A stretch of DNA of 64,000 nt from Fagopyrum homotropicum (GCA_033239125.1 BSWB01000002.1:4125001-4189000), one strand, 5' to 3'; shown: positions 12,991-25,269, numbered from the stretch's first letter. Numbers and translations: made by a program. The notes: generated from the sequence alone by a model not told the origin.

Positions 12991-12998
12991 TTGTAGTG

Positions 12999-13130
12999 AA
13001 TCATGATACATCTTACTCGCACCGGGATGTACTGAGTAAGGTGTAGAGTTAGCCTCTTGTAAGATTGCTATCAAGTAAGGACCATAACTCATTGCGAGTA
13101 ATAACTCGTTGACCTAAATACACAACGCAT
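12999..13130 (-). pseudogene. Chromovirus integrase zinc-binding half, upstream piece
   Basis: The minus strand reads 'ILQEANSTPYSVHPGASKMYHD', the first half of the integrase HHCC domain. It continues across the CACTA insertion into 'FIRYFWWEELKSNVTRY' at 9316 and below. This proves the CACTA landed in this domain. Upstream of about 13100 the reading becomes unrecognisable, which marks the truncation point. Confidence 0.85.
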
Positions 13131-13789
13131 CCAATAAATGATTAAATGCAGTATGACCGTCCAAATATGTACTTATGTTAAGAAAGAAGATTGATTAACA
13201 TTTAGCTTATATTTTTTCTAAGAATGCATTTAGCTTACATTTGCCTTTTATTAGTATAATATAGGATAGTTTTTTTTATTTTATCGATTACTCCATATTT
13301 CAAATAAGATTATAAAAGAAGGTCTATAATAGTATCTATTAAAATAAATATTATAAATATATTATACATGATAACAACTACTCTATAATAATACAAAGTA
13401 TAAAATAATTATAATACAATATTATTAAATTTCCATATATAATAGTTACTACAAAATAATTTTAGTATATTAATCTTTTAAGCATCATTCTTTCTGCAAA
13501 TCAGTTTATCTAATTTAACTATAGAAAAAATTAATTAAAGTTATTTATTATTTAATAATAAAAATAATGAAATAACTATAATGATTAAAAAAAAATTTAT
13601 AAAAAAGTATTTGTGAAAATGTAATATATATTTAGATATTGTATTTTTCCTTTAAATATCTGATAAAGTTATTAAAATTCTAATATTATGAAATAATCTT
13701 TAGATGTATTTTAAAATATAGTAAAATTAATTTAAACTTATTATAAAATTAAAAAAGTAATATATTTTAGGAAATATTATCGAGAGAGA
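13131..13789. other. AT-rich intergenic, upstream of CDKC
   Basis: This is very AT-rich sequence with no open frame of note. It separates the chromovirus from the CDKC transcription unit and probably contains the CDKC promoter, although no single clear TATA box stands out. Confidence 0.5.
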
Positions 13790-13859
13790 ATTTATGCGGA
13801 TATTTTAAACGTTTTCTTTTCTTTCCTTGGTCGTGAAGGAGTTCGGAATAACAAAAGAG

Positions 13860-13868
13860 AAACCCTAA
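13860..13868 (+). promoter_or_regulatory. Telo-box (AAACCCTAA) in the CDKC leader
   Basis: AAACCCTAA lies about 120 bp before the CDKC start codon. Telo-boxes are frequent in leaders and promoters of plant genes active in dividing cells. Function here is inferred from position only. Confidence 0.5.
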
Positions 13869-13986
13869 TTCCCAAATTCCCCAACTTTCGACCCATAACC
13901 TCTTCGTTCATACTTTCCCCACAATCATTCTCTGCAACCGAATTCATCGACGAGAAGCTCCGGTGACCATCAAAGGTGGATTTCCA

Positions 13987-16900
13987 ATGGCAGTAGTAGC
14001 CCCTGGCCAGCTGAACGTAGTTGATTCGCCGGTTTGGGGTTCCAGAAGCGTCGACTGCTTCGAAAAATTGGAGCAAATCGGTGAAGGAACCTATGGGTAC
14101 GCCGAAATCGACTTTCTTTTCTAAATTCTCCTTCAATCTTTTTATTTAACTCTACGATTCTCGTTTATGATAGAGTGCTTTATAGTTTGTCGTGTTTGTA
14201 TTGATGGACGCAAACCCTAGTGTTTGAAATTGCTGCTTGACTCGGTTTTGTGGAATGTGGTTTGCTTATTTATATCTGTTTCTAGTATGTGTAAAGTTCG
14301 TTAGGATTTAGATGCATAATGCGGCGATAGTGAATATAACACTGATTTTCGGTGATGATCCCTAATCAAGGAAGGATCTTGTGTCCGTCCTTGTTTTTAT
14401 TGAGTGGAGTGGGTTTTTTTGGCCCTGGAGGTGGGATGAGGCTTGTTAGGGTAATCCAATTGGAGTTTGATATTAGGTTTGAAAAGAACAACTTTTTGAT
14501 TCCTGACTGACAAAATTTACCTTACGTAAGAAGAGACTTGTAAGAGGAATCCTATTTTATAGATTTTCGGAACTTGCTGCTTCCTTGTACTGTATCCCTA
14601 CCAATTATGTTTTGATCCATTGTCGTTGTAATGAGAAAACAGAACTCTGCTAAAACATAGGCATTTTAGCTGGATGGGATATAGGATTCCTCTTCAAAGT
14701 AGAAAATGAGAGTTGCTGGTAGTGGAATGTTTTGCTTTGTATCTTTGCCCAAGTTTCAAAATATTTATTTGAGGCTGCCCCCCGTTGCTATACACATTGA
14801 ATGCATCCAAGCCTCATAGCTCATAGCTATCCAAACACTTCTGTTTCCACTCTTCAAATAGCCACCATGCTCTTGTTATGGGCTTTTATGCGTTTATTAA
14901 CTTAGATTGATTTCACGGAGTGACTGTGAATTAAATCGACGGAGTTCATAGCATAGTTATAGTTGTTGTCCAGGTTTTAACATGGTATTATTGTGTCCAT
15001 CTCAGGCGAAAGGTTGTCGCAATTCCTTGGTTGAGTATCTTCATGCTTAATCCACATTCCCCCCTTTTTTAAGAATTTTGTTGTTTCCTTCTGACACTTA
15101 TCTGATTATCTCATGAATATAAATGTGTTTTGTTCATCTTAATATATCTGTGATGTTAAGTATATTCTTCTTTGTTTCTACCAGGCAAGTGTACCGTGCT
15201 AAGGATAATAAGACAGGCGAGATTGTTGCTTTAAAGAAAATCAGAATGGATAATGAAAGAGAGGGAGTATGTTACTCTTTCTATTGGTCACTGATCGTAT
15301 CTGTTTAAGTGCATAGATGCCTTAACACGTTATTAGCGATTTCTTTGTACAAGATTTCGTAATTAGCTTCTTTATCTGGTCTAGTTTCCAATCACTGCAA
15401 TACGTGAAATCAAGATTCTAAAGAAGCTGCACCATGAGAATGTTATTAAACTTAAAGAGATTGTGACATCTTCAGGTACCATACTGGATACTGGAATAAC
15501 TTGCTTATTTATTTGCCACTCAGAGTGTCAATGAACAGTTCTTCTGTTGTTTTCTAAACTCTTTTTCTTCCCGGTCTCTTTTTAGGTCCTGAGAAGGACG
15601 AGCAGGGTAGACCAGGCAAGTATGCTAGTTTGCTGTTTTCCTGTTTGTTTATATATTTCTTCCTGCCTGGAAGCATGCACACCTTGTTTAATGTTGTCTA
15701 ACTTGTTATCCTTTTATAAAAAAAATGTCAAATCTGCTGCAGATAATAACAAATATAAAGGTGGCATTTATATGGTCTTTGAGTATATGGACCATGACCT
15801 GACTGGTCTTGCTGATCGCCCTGGAATGCGATTCTCAATCCCCCAGATCAAGGTTGCACTATAACTAAGCATTGTATATTAGCTACTGTCTTTGTAATGC
15901 ATCGGAAATTCTTTATATGCCCTGTTCTTTTTCTATCAGAACTTCTCTTTGACATTTTGTGGTTCCACCTTGTAGTGTTATATGAAACAGCTGTTAACAG
16001 GATTACACTATTGTCATGTCAATCAAGTGTTGCATCGTGATATTAAAGGTATTTTTGTGTTAAATGTTTGTTTTCCGATTCATGTATTCGAGTTCTGGCT
16101 TAAAAACCAATCAAGATTATTCGTGTCCATTTATTGTCCAGGTTCAAATCTTCTCATAGATAATGAAGGGAATTTAAAACTTGCTGACTTTGGTCTAGCT
16201 CGTTCTTTTTCAAGCGATCATAATGGGAGTCTCACAAATCGTGTTATTACATTATGGTACAGGTAAGAGTGGTTGATCTTTACGCCTCTAATAGAAACTG
16301 TATGATTTTCATATTAAAACTTCAGAAAGGAATTTAAGAATCTATCTACTTCTAACTGAGTGAATCTCTAACATTGTTTTCTTTCACTACAATGAATTAC
16401 TCAGACCACCAGAACTGCTACTCGGGAGCACAAAGTATGGTCCTGCTGTTGATATGTGGTCTGTCGGTTGTATCTTTGCCGAGCTTCTCCATGGAAAGCC
16501 AATATTTCCAGGAAAAGATGAGGTAAATTGGGATTTCATTGGTAACTTTTATTGGGTATAAACGAGACCTGAAATTTTGCTACCTGTCCTCATCATGTGT
16601 AACGTCTAACATATCCTCCACATGATGAAGAAAATGAGTCCTTGCCTGGCAGAAAGAGTTAGTTGGTGATTGGTCTCTTGGTGCATTTATTCTCAAATTG
16701 AGAATATTGGATGTGAAAATTAAGGACCTGTTCGGAAAAACAGGGCTTTTGAGTAGGTATAGTTCTTTGGGGAGTTTCCATAGCAGTTGGTTTTAAGAGT
16801 TGTTAGAAATCATAAAACATAGTTGAAAATCTTCTTAACTGTTTCATAATGAAGGTTTTGGCCTTTTGGGGTAAAAATAATCAGTTGTTAAAGTAATAAA

Positions 16901-19382
16901 ATTCACAAACCTCCCAAAACCTTCTTCTCCCAAGGTTCCATTTTTTAGGCTTGAAACCTTCCCCAAAACCTGAACCTCCATAAGAAACTACTTCTACCAA
17001 ACACCAAGCCTCCTAAAAAGCTCTGCCAACAGGACCTTACAACGCATGATAATTTGGCTTAATGCGAGGGAATGGGGAATGATATATGTCCTTGTATGAT
17101 AAATGGTAGAACCACCACCAAAGGGGCCCAAACTAGTAGCTACCAAAGTCTTGTCACTGCTGCTGCAACCTTTATTGCTTGCTACTTCGTGTGTTTGTTT
17201 TGCTGCAATTTTCATGGATTAAGGATCAACCTTCATATCATCGTCTGAACGCCCCATTTGCTATGTAGTTTTTTTTTCTTCCCGCATCCAAGTGCTGTTG
17301 CTATAATCTGTTGTATTATAGCTTGTCTTGCATTTTTTTGACAACAGTTTTTCATGTTCCCAAGTCCAGATAAGGAGTACGAGCTAGAAATCCTGATTGT
17401 TAGTGTGATGGATCTCTTAGTACGCTATATTTATCCTGTCTTAAAGAGTTAGTTGTTGGAAAATTAGTAAACAGAACAGAGATGTCAGAGAGAAAGAGAA
17501 GTAATTCTGTTTGTCTTGAGCTACAAATATAAACTTCTTAGCTTTATAATGCAATGGCTAAGTCCTGTATAAATACAAGAAATAAGGAATTATAAAAGAC
17601 AAAAGTTACAATAAGTAGCTCTGAAGTAATAATATCTTGAAAGAGTAGACTTAGGAATAGGGATGCTAACAGTCTGCCTAACCCGCTTTACAAGATCATG
17701 TCCCCTGATTTCCTGATTTAAGTTTATGTAGCCTACTTTTACTAACCATTTTATCATTGAGATGACTGCGGTTCTCGTTTTTTGTTTGTTTCAACATGTT
17801 TTGAATCATGCTTATTTGGACTAGTTACTTAAGGACGAGGGAGAAAATATGATAAATTAATTGCACTTCGTCTCTTTATCCTTCACCCAGTATTGTCCAT
17901 GTTGTTTGCTTCCTTGACGCAAGACCGGATTTAATGTTCTGGTTTGTAGTGCTGTATTCGTTTCAACTATCATCTGTGGATTTGGTTCTACATCCTCAAC
18001 AACCTTCCTTTTTTAAAAAAAATTTTATTTTACTGATTTTAATTTTTACTCCTGTAGCCAGAGCAAATAAATAAAATCTTCGAGATTTGTGGAGCTCCAG
18101 ATGAAACCATCTGGCCTGGAGTTTCAAAGATTCCTTGGTATAATAACTTCAAGCCTAATCGACCTATGAAAAAACGGACCCGTGAAGTTTTCAGACAGTA
18201 AGTACATAAAAGAAGTCTTAGTGGATGACTTTATGACTAGGTATTGATTCTTGCTTTTGTTGTCTTCTAATTTAAATGTAGCTTTGATCGCAATGCCTTG
18301 GATCTGCTGGATCGCATGCTGGCTCTTGATCCTTCTCAGGTATTACTAAGTGGATAGTGGATACTCATCCTCACCATCCCCATCACTCCAAATAGACCAA
18401 TTTGAATGGTTTCTTTTAAATTGTCATTTTTTTGTTGCAAGTAAATTTCAAATTGCTGTACTGGATATATTATGATACGGCTTAGATGAGTCCAACTTTC
18501 CTAATGGACTTCATCATCTTGTTGTTTTGGTAATATGAGGTTTATAGTTTTAGAAAGCAGCCATAAGTTCTTTTCATCCTTATCCTTATTGCATTCCGTT
18601 TTCTAATAGCTCTTTTTTCACGATGATGATGCAGAGGATATCAGCTAAGGATGCTCTTGATGCAGAGTATTTCTGGAATGACCCACTACCATGTGATCCC
18701 AAGAGGTTCATTTCCCCTGGATCCTTCACTTCTAGTATTCTGAAGCTCATTTTCCCTTGAAAAAGCTCATAACAGTTAACATTCTCTAGTTCATTCATCT
18801 CAACACTCATGGCCTTGCTTTTTCATTTATTATTGCAGTTTGCCGAAATATGAGGCCTCACACGAGTTCCAAACAAAGAAGAAAAGACAGCAGCAAAGAC
18901 AACAAGAAGAAGCAGCAAAGCGACAGAAGACTCAACATCCTCCCCCACACGCTCGTCTTCCACCAATCCAGCACTCGGGGCAAGGCCACGCACAGATGCG
19001 GCCTAATCAAGCCATGCACGGCTCTCAACCAGCTGTGCCAGCTGGTGGGCCTAGTGTAAGTCACTATGCAAAACCACGTGGGCCTTCAGGTGGACCCAAC
19101 CGATACTCCCAGAGCAGTAACCTGAGCTCCGGGTATAATAGTCATCCCAACCGAGGAAACCAAGGAGGCAGTGGTTACAGCAATGCACCCTATCCACCAC
19201 AGGGACGGGGCGCACCCTATGGCTCTGGGAGTGGCATGTCCGGTGCACCTCCTAGGGGCGGAAGTGGTGCTAGTGGCTATGTTGGTGGGCCAAACTATCA
19301 ACAAAGTGGGCCCTATGGGGGTGGTCGAGGCTCAAACATGATGGGTGGGAGCCGGAATCAGCAGTATGGATGGCAGCAGTGA
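13987..19382 (+). CDS. CDKC: Cyclin-dependent kinase C (P-TEFb-type kinase)
   Basis: CDKC is the plant counterpart of CDK9. With cyclin T it phosphorylates the RNA polymerase II C-terminal domain and promotes elongation in the nucleus. Coding exons join as 13987-14096, 15185-15266, 15385-15475, 15586-15615, 15743-15852, 15976-16048, 16142-16262, 16405-16522, 18058-18197, 18282-18339, 18635-18705 and 18839-19382, giving 515 aa in one frame, close to the usual length of about 510. Visible motifs are the glycine loop GEGTYG (32-37), VALKK with Lys54, the signature PITAIRE (66-72), HRD with Asp163, DFG (181-183), T-loop Thr197 and PPE (207-209). After the kinase domain comes 'KSLPKYEASHEFQTKKKRQQ', then a basic, Gln-rich segment and a Gly/Pro/Ser/Tyr-rich tail typical of plant CDKC. 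Intron 4 (15616-15742) appears to be GC-AG, and intron 8 is 1.5 kb and holds a MITE. All key residues are present, so the gene looks functional. Confidence 0.96.
16723..17037. repeat. MITE-like element in CDKC intron 8
   Basis: Imperfect terminal inverted repeats AGGACCTGTTCGG and CCAACAGGACCT extend inward (CAGGGCTTTTGAGTAGG against CCTCCTAAAAAGCTCTG). TA flanks both sides. The length is about 315 bp. The superfamily is uncertain, because the TIR looks Tourist-like but the flank is only TA. Confidence 0.55.
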
Positions 19383-19870
19383 CAGTGTTCAAATTGGGGA
19401 GTGAAATTTACCATGGAGAGACGCTACTTTGTAAGTTTTATTTTAAACTTCTGAGATTGGAGGTCATTTTTACTCTATATGTGAAAAAGTGTTATGGATT
19501 GAAGTTATGCATACAACAGTAACTTCTTTTCTATCCTTGCATAAGTTTCCTGCCAAATGGTGAATCATATAAGAGTGGAAGAGCATTAGGTTTAGACTTA
19601 TCTTCATGGGGGCTTACCGTGCATTAGTCATTGAACTTACTGTATGCCCATCTTGATCTCATCAGTGTATTGGAGATCCGTTCTCACTGTAATTTTGTCT
19701 CAGCTATATTTTGATTGCTTGAATTCAATTTCAGATCGATATTTCATCTAGATATGAATAAGGCTTTGTTTGTCTCTATTTATCAATTAAACAATTTTCT
19801 GCCCTCACTGTTGCTTCTTAGATCTGCAGTTTTTTCATGAAATATGCTCCATAAATATATGCTGCCTAGT
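19383..19870 (+). other. CDKC 3' UTR and downstream spacer
   Basis: No coding frame is present. The T-rich sequence after the CDKC stop presumably includes the 3' UTR and polyadenylation site. Confidence 0.5.
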
Positions 19871-19878
19871 GCCTATTG

Positions 19879-20148
19879 TAGGTGTTCACTAGGACCGGAA
19901 ACACAATTTGCTTGGACATGAACCGGTTGTTCAGGCTTGGTTTAGGAGTGATCCCGACTTGGACCGGATGGATGAACATTTTTCTCTTAATTTGGATTTG
20001 TGCTTTTTTGGGCTCATCTTTTGGACCCTTGCTATGATCAGTCCGATTTGGACCGGAACTTGGACCGGTTTTAAAATAGGACCGAAAATCGACCTATTCC
20101 TACTAGTCCGGTCCACAACTGTTCCGCACCGAAAATTGAATCGCCCTA
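19879..20148. repeat. hAT-type MITE
   Basis: It starts TAGGTGTTCACTAGG, ends GAATCGCCCTA, and is flanked by a perfect 8-bp duplication GCCTATTG (19871-19878 and 20149-20156). The 8-bp duplication and TAGG-type ends point to hAT. The interior is rich in GGACCGG/CCGGTCC motifs, as in the element at 24764-25146. It has no transposase. Confidence 0.8.
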
Positions 20149-20156
20149 GCCTATTG

Positions 20157-20889
20157 TTCGAAAAAGGCTTTGTCCTTTGTTTACTCATTATCGGCACTTA
20201 GTAATTCCATTACCCGTTTTTTCTATTGTCATCGTTTAGGCAACTCCGTTCTCATTCTATCGTTCAAGTTCCGTCCAGCACGTGAGTCTGTAGACGATTT
20301 GGCAGAGATGAATATCGTATTTATGCGGCCTTGCGGTCCGATTGACACATAAGTGATGATATAGCTGCATATACTAATTGACAATTCATGTTGGAGTTCA
20401 TAAATGATATGCCAATGGCACAAAGATTGCCTAATTTCAAACGACACGTAACATGGGTTTAGACATAGTCACAAGGTTGATGTGTAAGTTTCATCTCATT
20501 TGACAATTCAATAATAGTTTTACAACATTAGTTAAGATTAAAAAGTCCATTTTTTTTCATAAAATGGACTAAACTTGTATAAACTTACAACAATCCAAAC
20601 TATAGAACTCAAACAACACAAATCTATATATTTAAATTATAAAAAAAACCCAATTCTTTTAGGGTTTTACAGAGCATTATATCTTTGATCTATACATATA
20701 TAGGTAGGCCTAAGCGGGTGCTTCTATATTGCACCACTGCAATCACTACCCAAACCCCACAAATCACACAAAATCTACTAATAAATTTCAAAACAAGTAC
20801 CCTCCATTGTATCCATTACAATAAATTCATAATAAATATTATGAATTTCCTTTCTTTTTAATCTCTTTTTAGACTAAAAATCAAAGAAA
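20157..20889. other. Spacer and expansin 3' UTR
   Basis: This is AT-rich sequence between convergent genes. Its right part should include the 3' UTR of the minus-strand expansin. I see no other gene. Confidence 0.5.
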
Positions 20890-22140
20890 TTAGAATTGTC
20901 CACCTTCAAAACTCTGCCCAAATTGCCAGTTTGAAGGAGCAACATTGTTACTAGTAACAGTTTTACCATCACTTGTGGTAACCATGAATGAGAGGCTTTG
21001 TCCATTGAGGTATGAGTTACTTTGCCAATTCTGACCCCAATTCCGCGACATTGCTTGCCACCCTCCGTTCGAACCCTTGATCGACACCGAGTGCACGTCT
21101 CCCGCTCCGCCCACGTTGGTGATCAGAACTAGGTTGAAGTATGAGTGTCCGTTCACCGTGAACCTTATTCCTCCTTTCCTTCCACACGGCACTCTGAAGA
21201 AAAAAACGAAATTATTAATAAATAATAATAATTTTTTAATTATATAATAGACCCCTCCAATTTATACACCTATGGAGCGACGTACGCCTAACCTAAACTC
21301 AAAAGTAGACCTTTCCACCCAAAAATAATACTATAGTTAGGTGTAACGTTTTTTTTTAACCTAGAGCTATGTCACCTATAAGATAACTCAATTTGGAACT
21401 CCAAATGTTTCATATTTAATACAAAAGAAAAGTTTTCTAGAGTACGTTGAAGATGAAAGTATTGGTCCATTAATGTAATTTCCGTTAATTATTCTCAAAA
21501 TTACAAAATCAACCTAATATTTTTCTTAAAATTGTCCCATGCCCTTAGTACCATACCTACAAGTTTCTACTCACCATTGAAGATAAAAGTTACAACAAAG
21601 TGAGTTACCTTCGGAAGGAGACGGGTACGATTCCGGCACGGTACTGCGCAATCTGGAGGAAGGCGGGCTCGGCGAGATCGAAGTGTTGGAGGGGAGGGTT
21701 ACACCATCCTCCATTGTCATTAGAGAGAGCAAAGTTAGGTGGACAGAAGTTAGTTGCAGTGACAGTGATGACGCCGCCAATACACCACTTCGGATCGCCG
21801 CTGCAACGCATTTGGAAGCACGCGCCGCAGCTCAAGCCGTTGTTGAATAGCGCGGTGCTCAGCGCCGCCGTGCTTGTGCCGTATCCTTGGCTGTACAAGT
21901 TTCCATACCCACAAGCTCCTCCTACAATTACACAAAGACCCAATTTAGTATTTTTTAAAAATATTGTAAAGTTATAATCTTTTACATAAAATACCCAAAA
22001 TACATACCCATTGTGCCGGAAGCGTCGCCGCCGCCGTAGAATGTGGCATGACCGTTGTTCCAATTGCCGTCGTAATCGGCGATGGCGCCGAGGAGGAAGA
22101 GTTGGAGGAGAATGAGGATGATTGAAGAAGTAGGTGCCAT
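20890..22140 (-). CDS. EXPA: Alpha-expansin
   Basis: Expansins are secreted proteins that loosen cellulose-hemicellulose contacts in the cell wall at acid pH without hydrolysis. Exons join as 22140-22008, 21921-21609 and 21193-20890, giving 249 aa, the normal alpha-expansin length, with GT-AG introns of 86 and 415 bp. Residues 1-21 form a hydrophobic signal peptide. The mature protein starts near 'DYDGNWNNGHATFYGGGDASG'. The GH45-like domain has the expected cysteines and HFD at 124-126, preceded by the 'GWCNPP' insertion that distinguishes alpha- from beta-expansins. The C-terminal CBM63 domain is Trp-rich ('NWGQNWQSNSYLNGQSLSF'). All hallmark residues are present and the frame is intact. 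The start is the first Met before the signal peptide, about 80 bp downstream of a TATA box. The exact EXPA number cannot be assigned. Confidence 0.96.
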
Positions 22141-22218
22141 TTTTGCTATTTGAAGTTTAGGGAAAGATTGAAGCTTTAGTGTTTTGTTGGCTATACAAAA
22201 TTGAGGAGGGAAAGTAGT

Positions 22219-22228
22219 GTATATATAG
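22219..22228 (-). promoter_or_regulatory. TATA box of the expansin gene
   Basis: The minus strand reads CTCTATATATAC about 80 bp upstream of the expansin start codon, a plausible core promoter with a leader of about 50 bases. Confidence 0.6.
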
Positions 22229-24755
22229 AGATTGAAAATTGAAATGTTACTTTATTTTATTATTTTAATTTTTGTTATATTGAGGTATAAAGACCAAAAA
22301 AGAGGATTATTTGCATTAGAAAGAGACAAGTTAACAATCCCCTATAAGTTTGTGACTTGTGAGAGGTGGCCCTCTAAGTCAAAAAATAATATAAATTTTT
22401 AAGTAATTAATTACTGTATCCACATGGGTTTATATTTATTATTATTTTTTATTACTCTGGAGATTCGAAACTGATATTGAGAGGGTGTCCCCATGACAGG
22501 GTGCATAAAAAAACTGATATTGGAAGGGTGTCCCCACCAATGGGCCACGACTTATTTTTATCTCGGATATAGAGCGGCGAAGTCAATCGAACTGTAAGTT
22601 ACTTACCGACCTTAAAAAAATATATATTTATTATTTTCTAATTAAAATATATTTTAGAAGAAAAATAATACAAGTTCAGTTTGTAACTCTGCACATGGTG
22701 GGGTTGCTAGTAGGCCACAACCAACCGCTATATCCCACGTTGGGTCCCACTTGCATGTGCAATTCATCAACTGCCTTCATTTATTTTATTTTTATTTTTT
22801 TTTCCTAATTTCCCCATATATGCTAAAAATACACTTTGTTTTCCCTTTAAAAATTATAATAGGTCATGTGAGAAACGGTACACATCGTGAGCCATTTTGT
22901 GTATAAAATGATTCAACATACATAACAAAATGTCAAAAACTATACGGATCGAGTGACAGATGAATGTATCACTTTTATGGTATCAAATGATATAACTTAT
23001 AAAATTACTAATCCGATTCATTGTCAGTTTGTTATACTTCAATACTTGTCATCCAAACTCATCATGTTTTAGTAAATCCGGTTCAATCAGCCGTAACACA
23101 CTTTAAAACTAAGTTATGTACGTTTTAGCTAGAAAAAAACCTCATAAACCGAAAATTAAAAGAATTTTTTTTATAAGTAAAATATTGAAACAAAAGGATA
23201 AAATTTGTAATTTTACAATAACGTATCTTATATAAAATATGAAATTACTTCGGATATATGAACCTTAAATCATATATATATATATATATATATTTTGAAA
23301 TCTAAGGATATTTAGTCTCATATCAGCTATATAAAATTTATGAACCTAGTATAAGTCTAACTGCTCCTTCTATTATCAATTAATTTTATGATGGAGTTCG
23401 TTAACTTGTGATCGTAAACTAACCTGAAATCGGTGCGATACTATACCCAAAAACCCATCACTCTTATTCCACCGGCAAATTTTGTTCTAATAATTCTTGC
23501 TCGTTCTTTGGACCAAATGATTAAGCACCACACGTCCACACAAGCTACAAAGTACATAACTTTTGAGCCTTTTAGTTTTGTTATTATGCTCACCCAAGTT
23601 ACAAATTTGAGTCCAAAGGAGGGGGTTACTTTATGTGTTATTGTCTAACATTATCCACTATTTTTGTGGCAACCTTTAGCTTAGACAAACTTGCTTATAT
23701 GGATATATAGGTATTGTAGTTTGCTCAATTGTATACATAGGTAACTAGTTATCATCTAATCCGGACAATTTTCGGACAATCTGCTTTATCTATCCGTAGT
23801 CTTTACAATCTAAATAAATGAACGAATATAATTATTGGTTTTTTCCATTGGTCCGCTAAGTCTCACACAATTCAAAATGTATTGGGTACTGAAATGATTG
23901 ATAATTCGAGATGACTTTCAGAAAACCTATTTGTCCAGTTTGTTAGACTATATGAGGCCGTATAATGAGTTTATCAATAAAATAAGCAATCCTTTCGTTC
24001 ACAATTTACTCAAATTTATGTTTTCTATTAAAAATTAAATTTAATGTCTAAAAAATCAAAAAAGTTGTTATATTTGAAAAATAAATATGGAGAATTCACT
24101 CTTTTCGTTATTTTATTATAAGTTTAATGAATATAATAAATATTAAAAATTGTGATTATCATGATTTGAACATAATCACATGGTCTACACAAATGGTTCA
24201 AAACATACAAGTTCCAAAGATATATTATATAAGTTTAGTTTACAACATACATTTTTTACATTCTAATATTATTTCACTTCGTTTGCAAGACAAAGATCCG
24301 ACAAAGATCCGGGTCCGAAAAGGCAACGGGTTTGAGCAATGTTTACGGGTCGGCCCGTATCCAAAAAGAAGTTAGCGATAATTACGTATTCATTTAAGGG
24401 CTGTTTGGTGAGAAATTATCGGAAATCTTTATACGTTCATTAATTTACGCCGTCATTAAATAGTCAAAGCAAATAAGCAATGCTATGCAACTACTTCCTA
24501 TTAATTGTTAGCTTTTCTAGAGTATACGTTAAGATTCGGACTTGAGAATTTATTTATTTTTAATATGATAATATTTTATATTAAAAAAAATCCTAAATTT
24601 ATCTAAGAACTTTTGCCAAATAATGTATTAAATTTTTTTTTTTTTGAAATTAGATATCTAATCCTTAACTTTGTCTTTTGGTTTTCGACCTTAATTATAA
24701 AAGTTTTCTTTGATTTTTCTTCTTCCGAAAATTATGTTAACCGGTTGTTGACACT
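22229..24755. other. AT-rich intergenic with a SINE scrap
   Basis: No gene is supported. A piece at about 22459-22600 (GGAGATTCGAAACTGATATT and onward, with GTGTCCCCACCAATGGGCCA) is a degraded 3' part of the SINE family also found at 26381 and 34790. An AT microsatellite lies at about 23274-23292. At 24398 GGGCTGTTTGGT resembles one MITE end, but no partner was found. Confidence 0.6.
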
Positions 24756-24763
24756 ATAATTAT

Positions 24764-25146
24764 TAGGGTTTTGCATACGGTCCGGACCGGACCGGATCGG
24801 TGGACCGTAAATTGATAACACCCTGAACCGTAGACCAGACTGTTACGGTCCGGTTTCGGGTTGGACCGATTTGTACTTGAATTGTGAAATTTTGAATATT
24901 TCGGACCGGATCGGACCGGACCGGTTTGTACCTAAATTGTGCAACTTTAGAGGTTTTTCGGTCCAAAACCGGAGCCGGACCGGACATTCACAGTTTACAG
25001 TCCAAGTCGGGTTACGGTTTAATACGGTCCAAAACCGGTCCCGGACCGTAACACGGGTTTTCAGAAAAACATGGACCGCAGACCGGACCGTAACTCTGGT
25101 CCGATCTGGACCGGTTTTCCGTCCGGTCCAGTTTTGCACAACCCTA
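24764..25146. repeat. hAT-type MITE, CCGGTCC-rich
   Basis: It begins TAGGGTTTTGCA and ends TGCACAACCCTA (inverted), with a perfect 8-bp duplication ATAATTAT on both sides (24756-24763 and 25147-25154). The interior is almost a lattice of GGACCGG/CCGGTCC motifs in both orientations, probably transposase-binding subterminal repeats. Open frames inside it read only this repeat. Confidence 0.88.
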
Positions 25147-25269
25147 ATAATTATTATCTTTAATAATTTTACAAAATCAAAAATTGAAAATAAAAATGTT
25201 TATTTTTTTTTTATCATTTTTAATTATGAAGTAAAATGCCAAAAAAAGTTGAGGGGTTAGATTTAATTT

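Larger units (their letters stand above)
9307..12998. mobile_element. CACTA (En/Spm) transposon, non-autonomous
   Basis: The termini are CACTACAAAAAATAATCA at the left and ATTATTTTTTGTAGTG at the right, a clear CACTA terminal inverted repeat. Both sides are flanked by the 3-bp duplication AAT (9304-9306 and 12999-13001), the CACTA norm. Subterminal GCGACGG/CCGTCGC repeats occupy about 200 bp at the left and 150 bp at the right, as expected for transposase binding. No transposase frame was found in its 3692 bp, so it would need a helper. It carries an IQD gene fragment and sits inside the integrase coding sequence of the chromovirus. Confidence 0.93.
6126..13130 (-). mobile_element. Tekay-type chromovirus, 5'-truncated, split by CACTA
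   Basis: This is a Ty3/gypsy chromovirus on the minus strand. Reading 5'-3' on that strand it contains an integrase zinc-binding domain, a DDE core, a GPF/Y region, a chromodomain, a polypurine tract and the 3' LTR. Gag, protease and reverse transcriptase are missing, because recognisable pol sequence stops near 13130. A CACTA transposon interrupts it at 9307-12998. Stops and frame changes make it dead. The 3' LTR resembles the solo LTR at 50942-52936 in its termini and several internal blocks, so both belong to related families. Confidence 0.85.

Noticed and set aside
24763..25260. Arg/Thr/Gly-rich overlapping frames
   Set aside because: They are produced by the CCGGTCC lattice of a hAT MITE.
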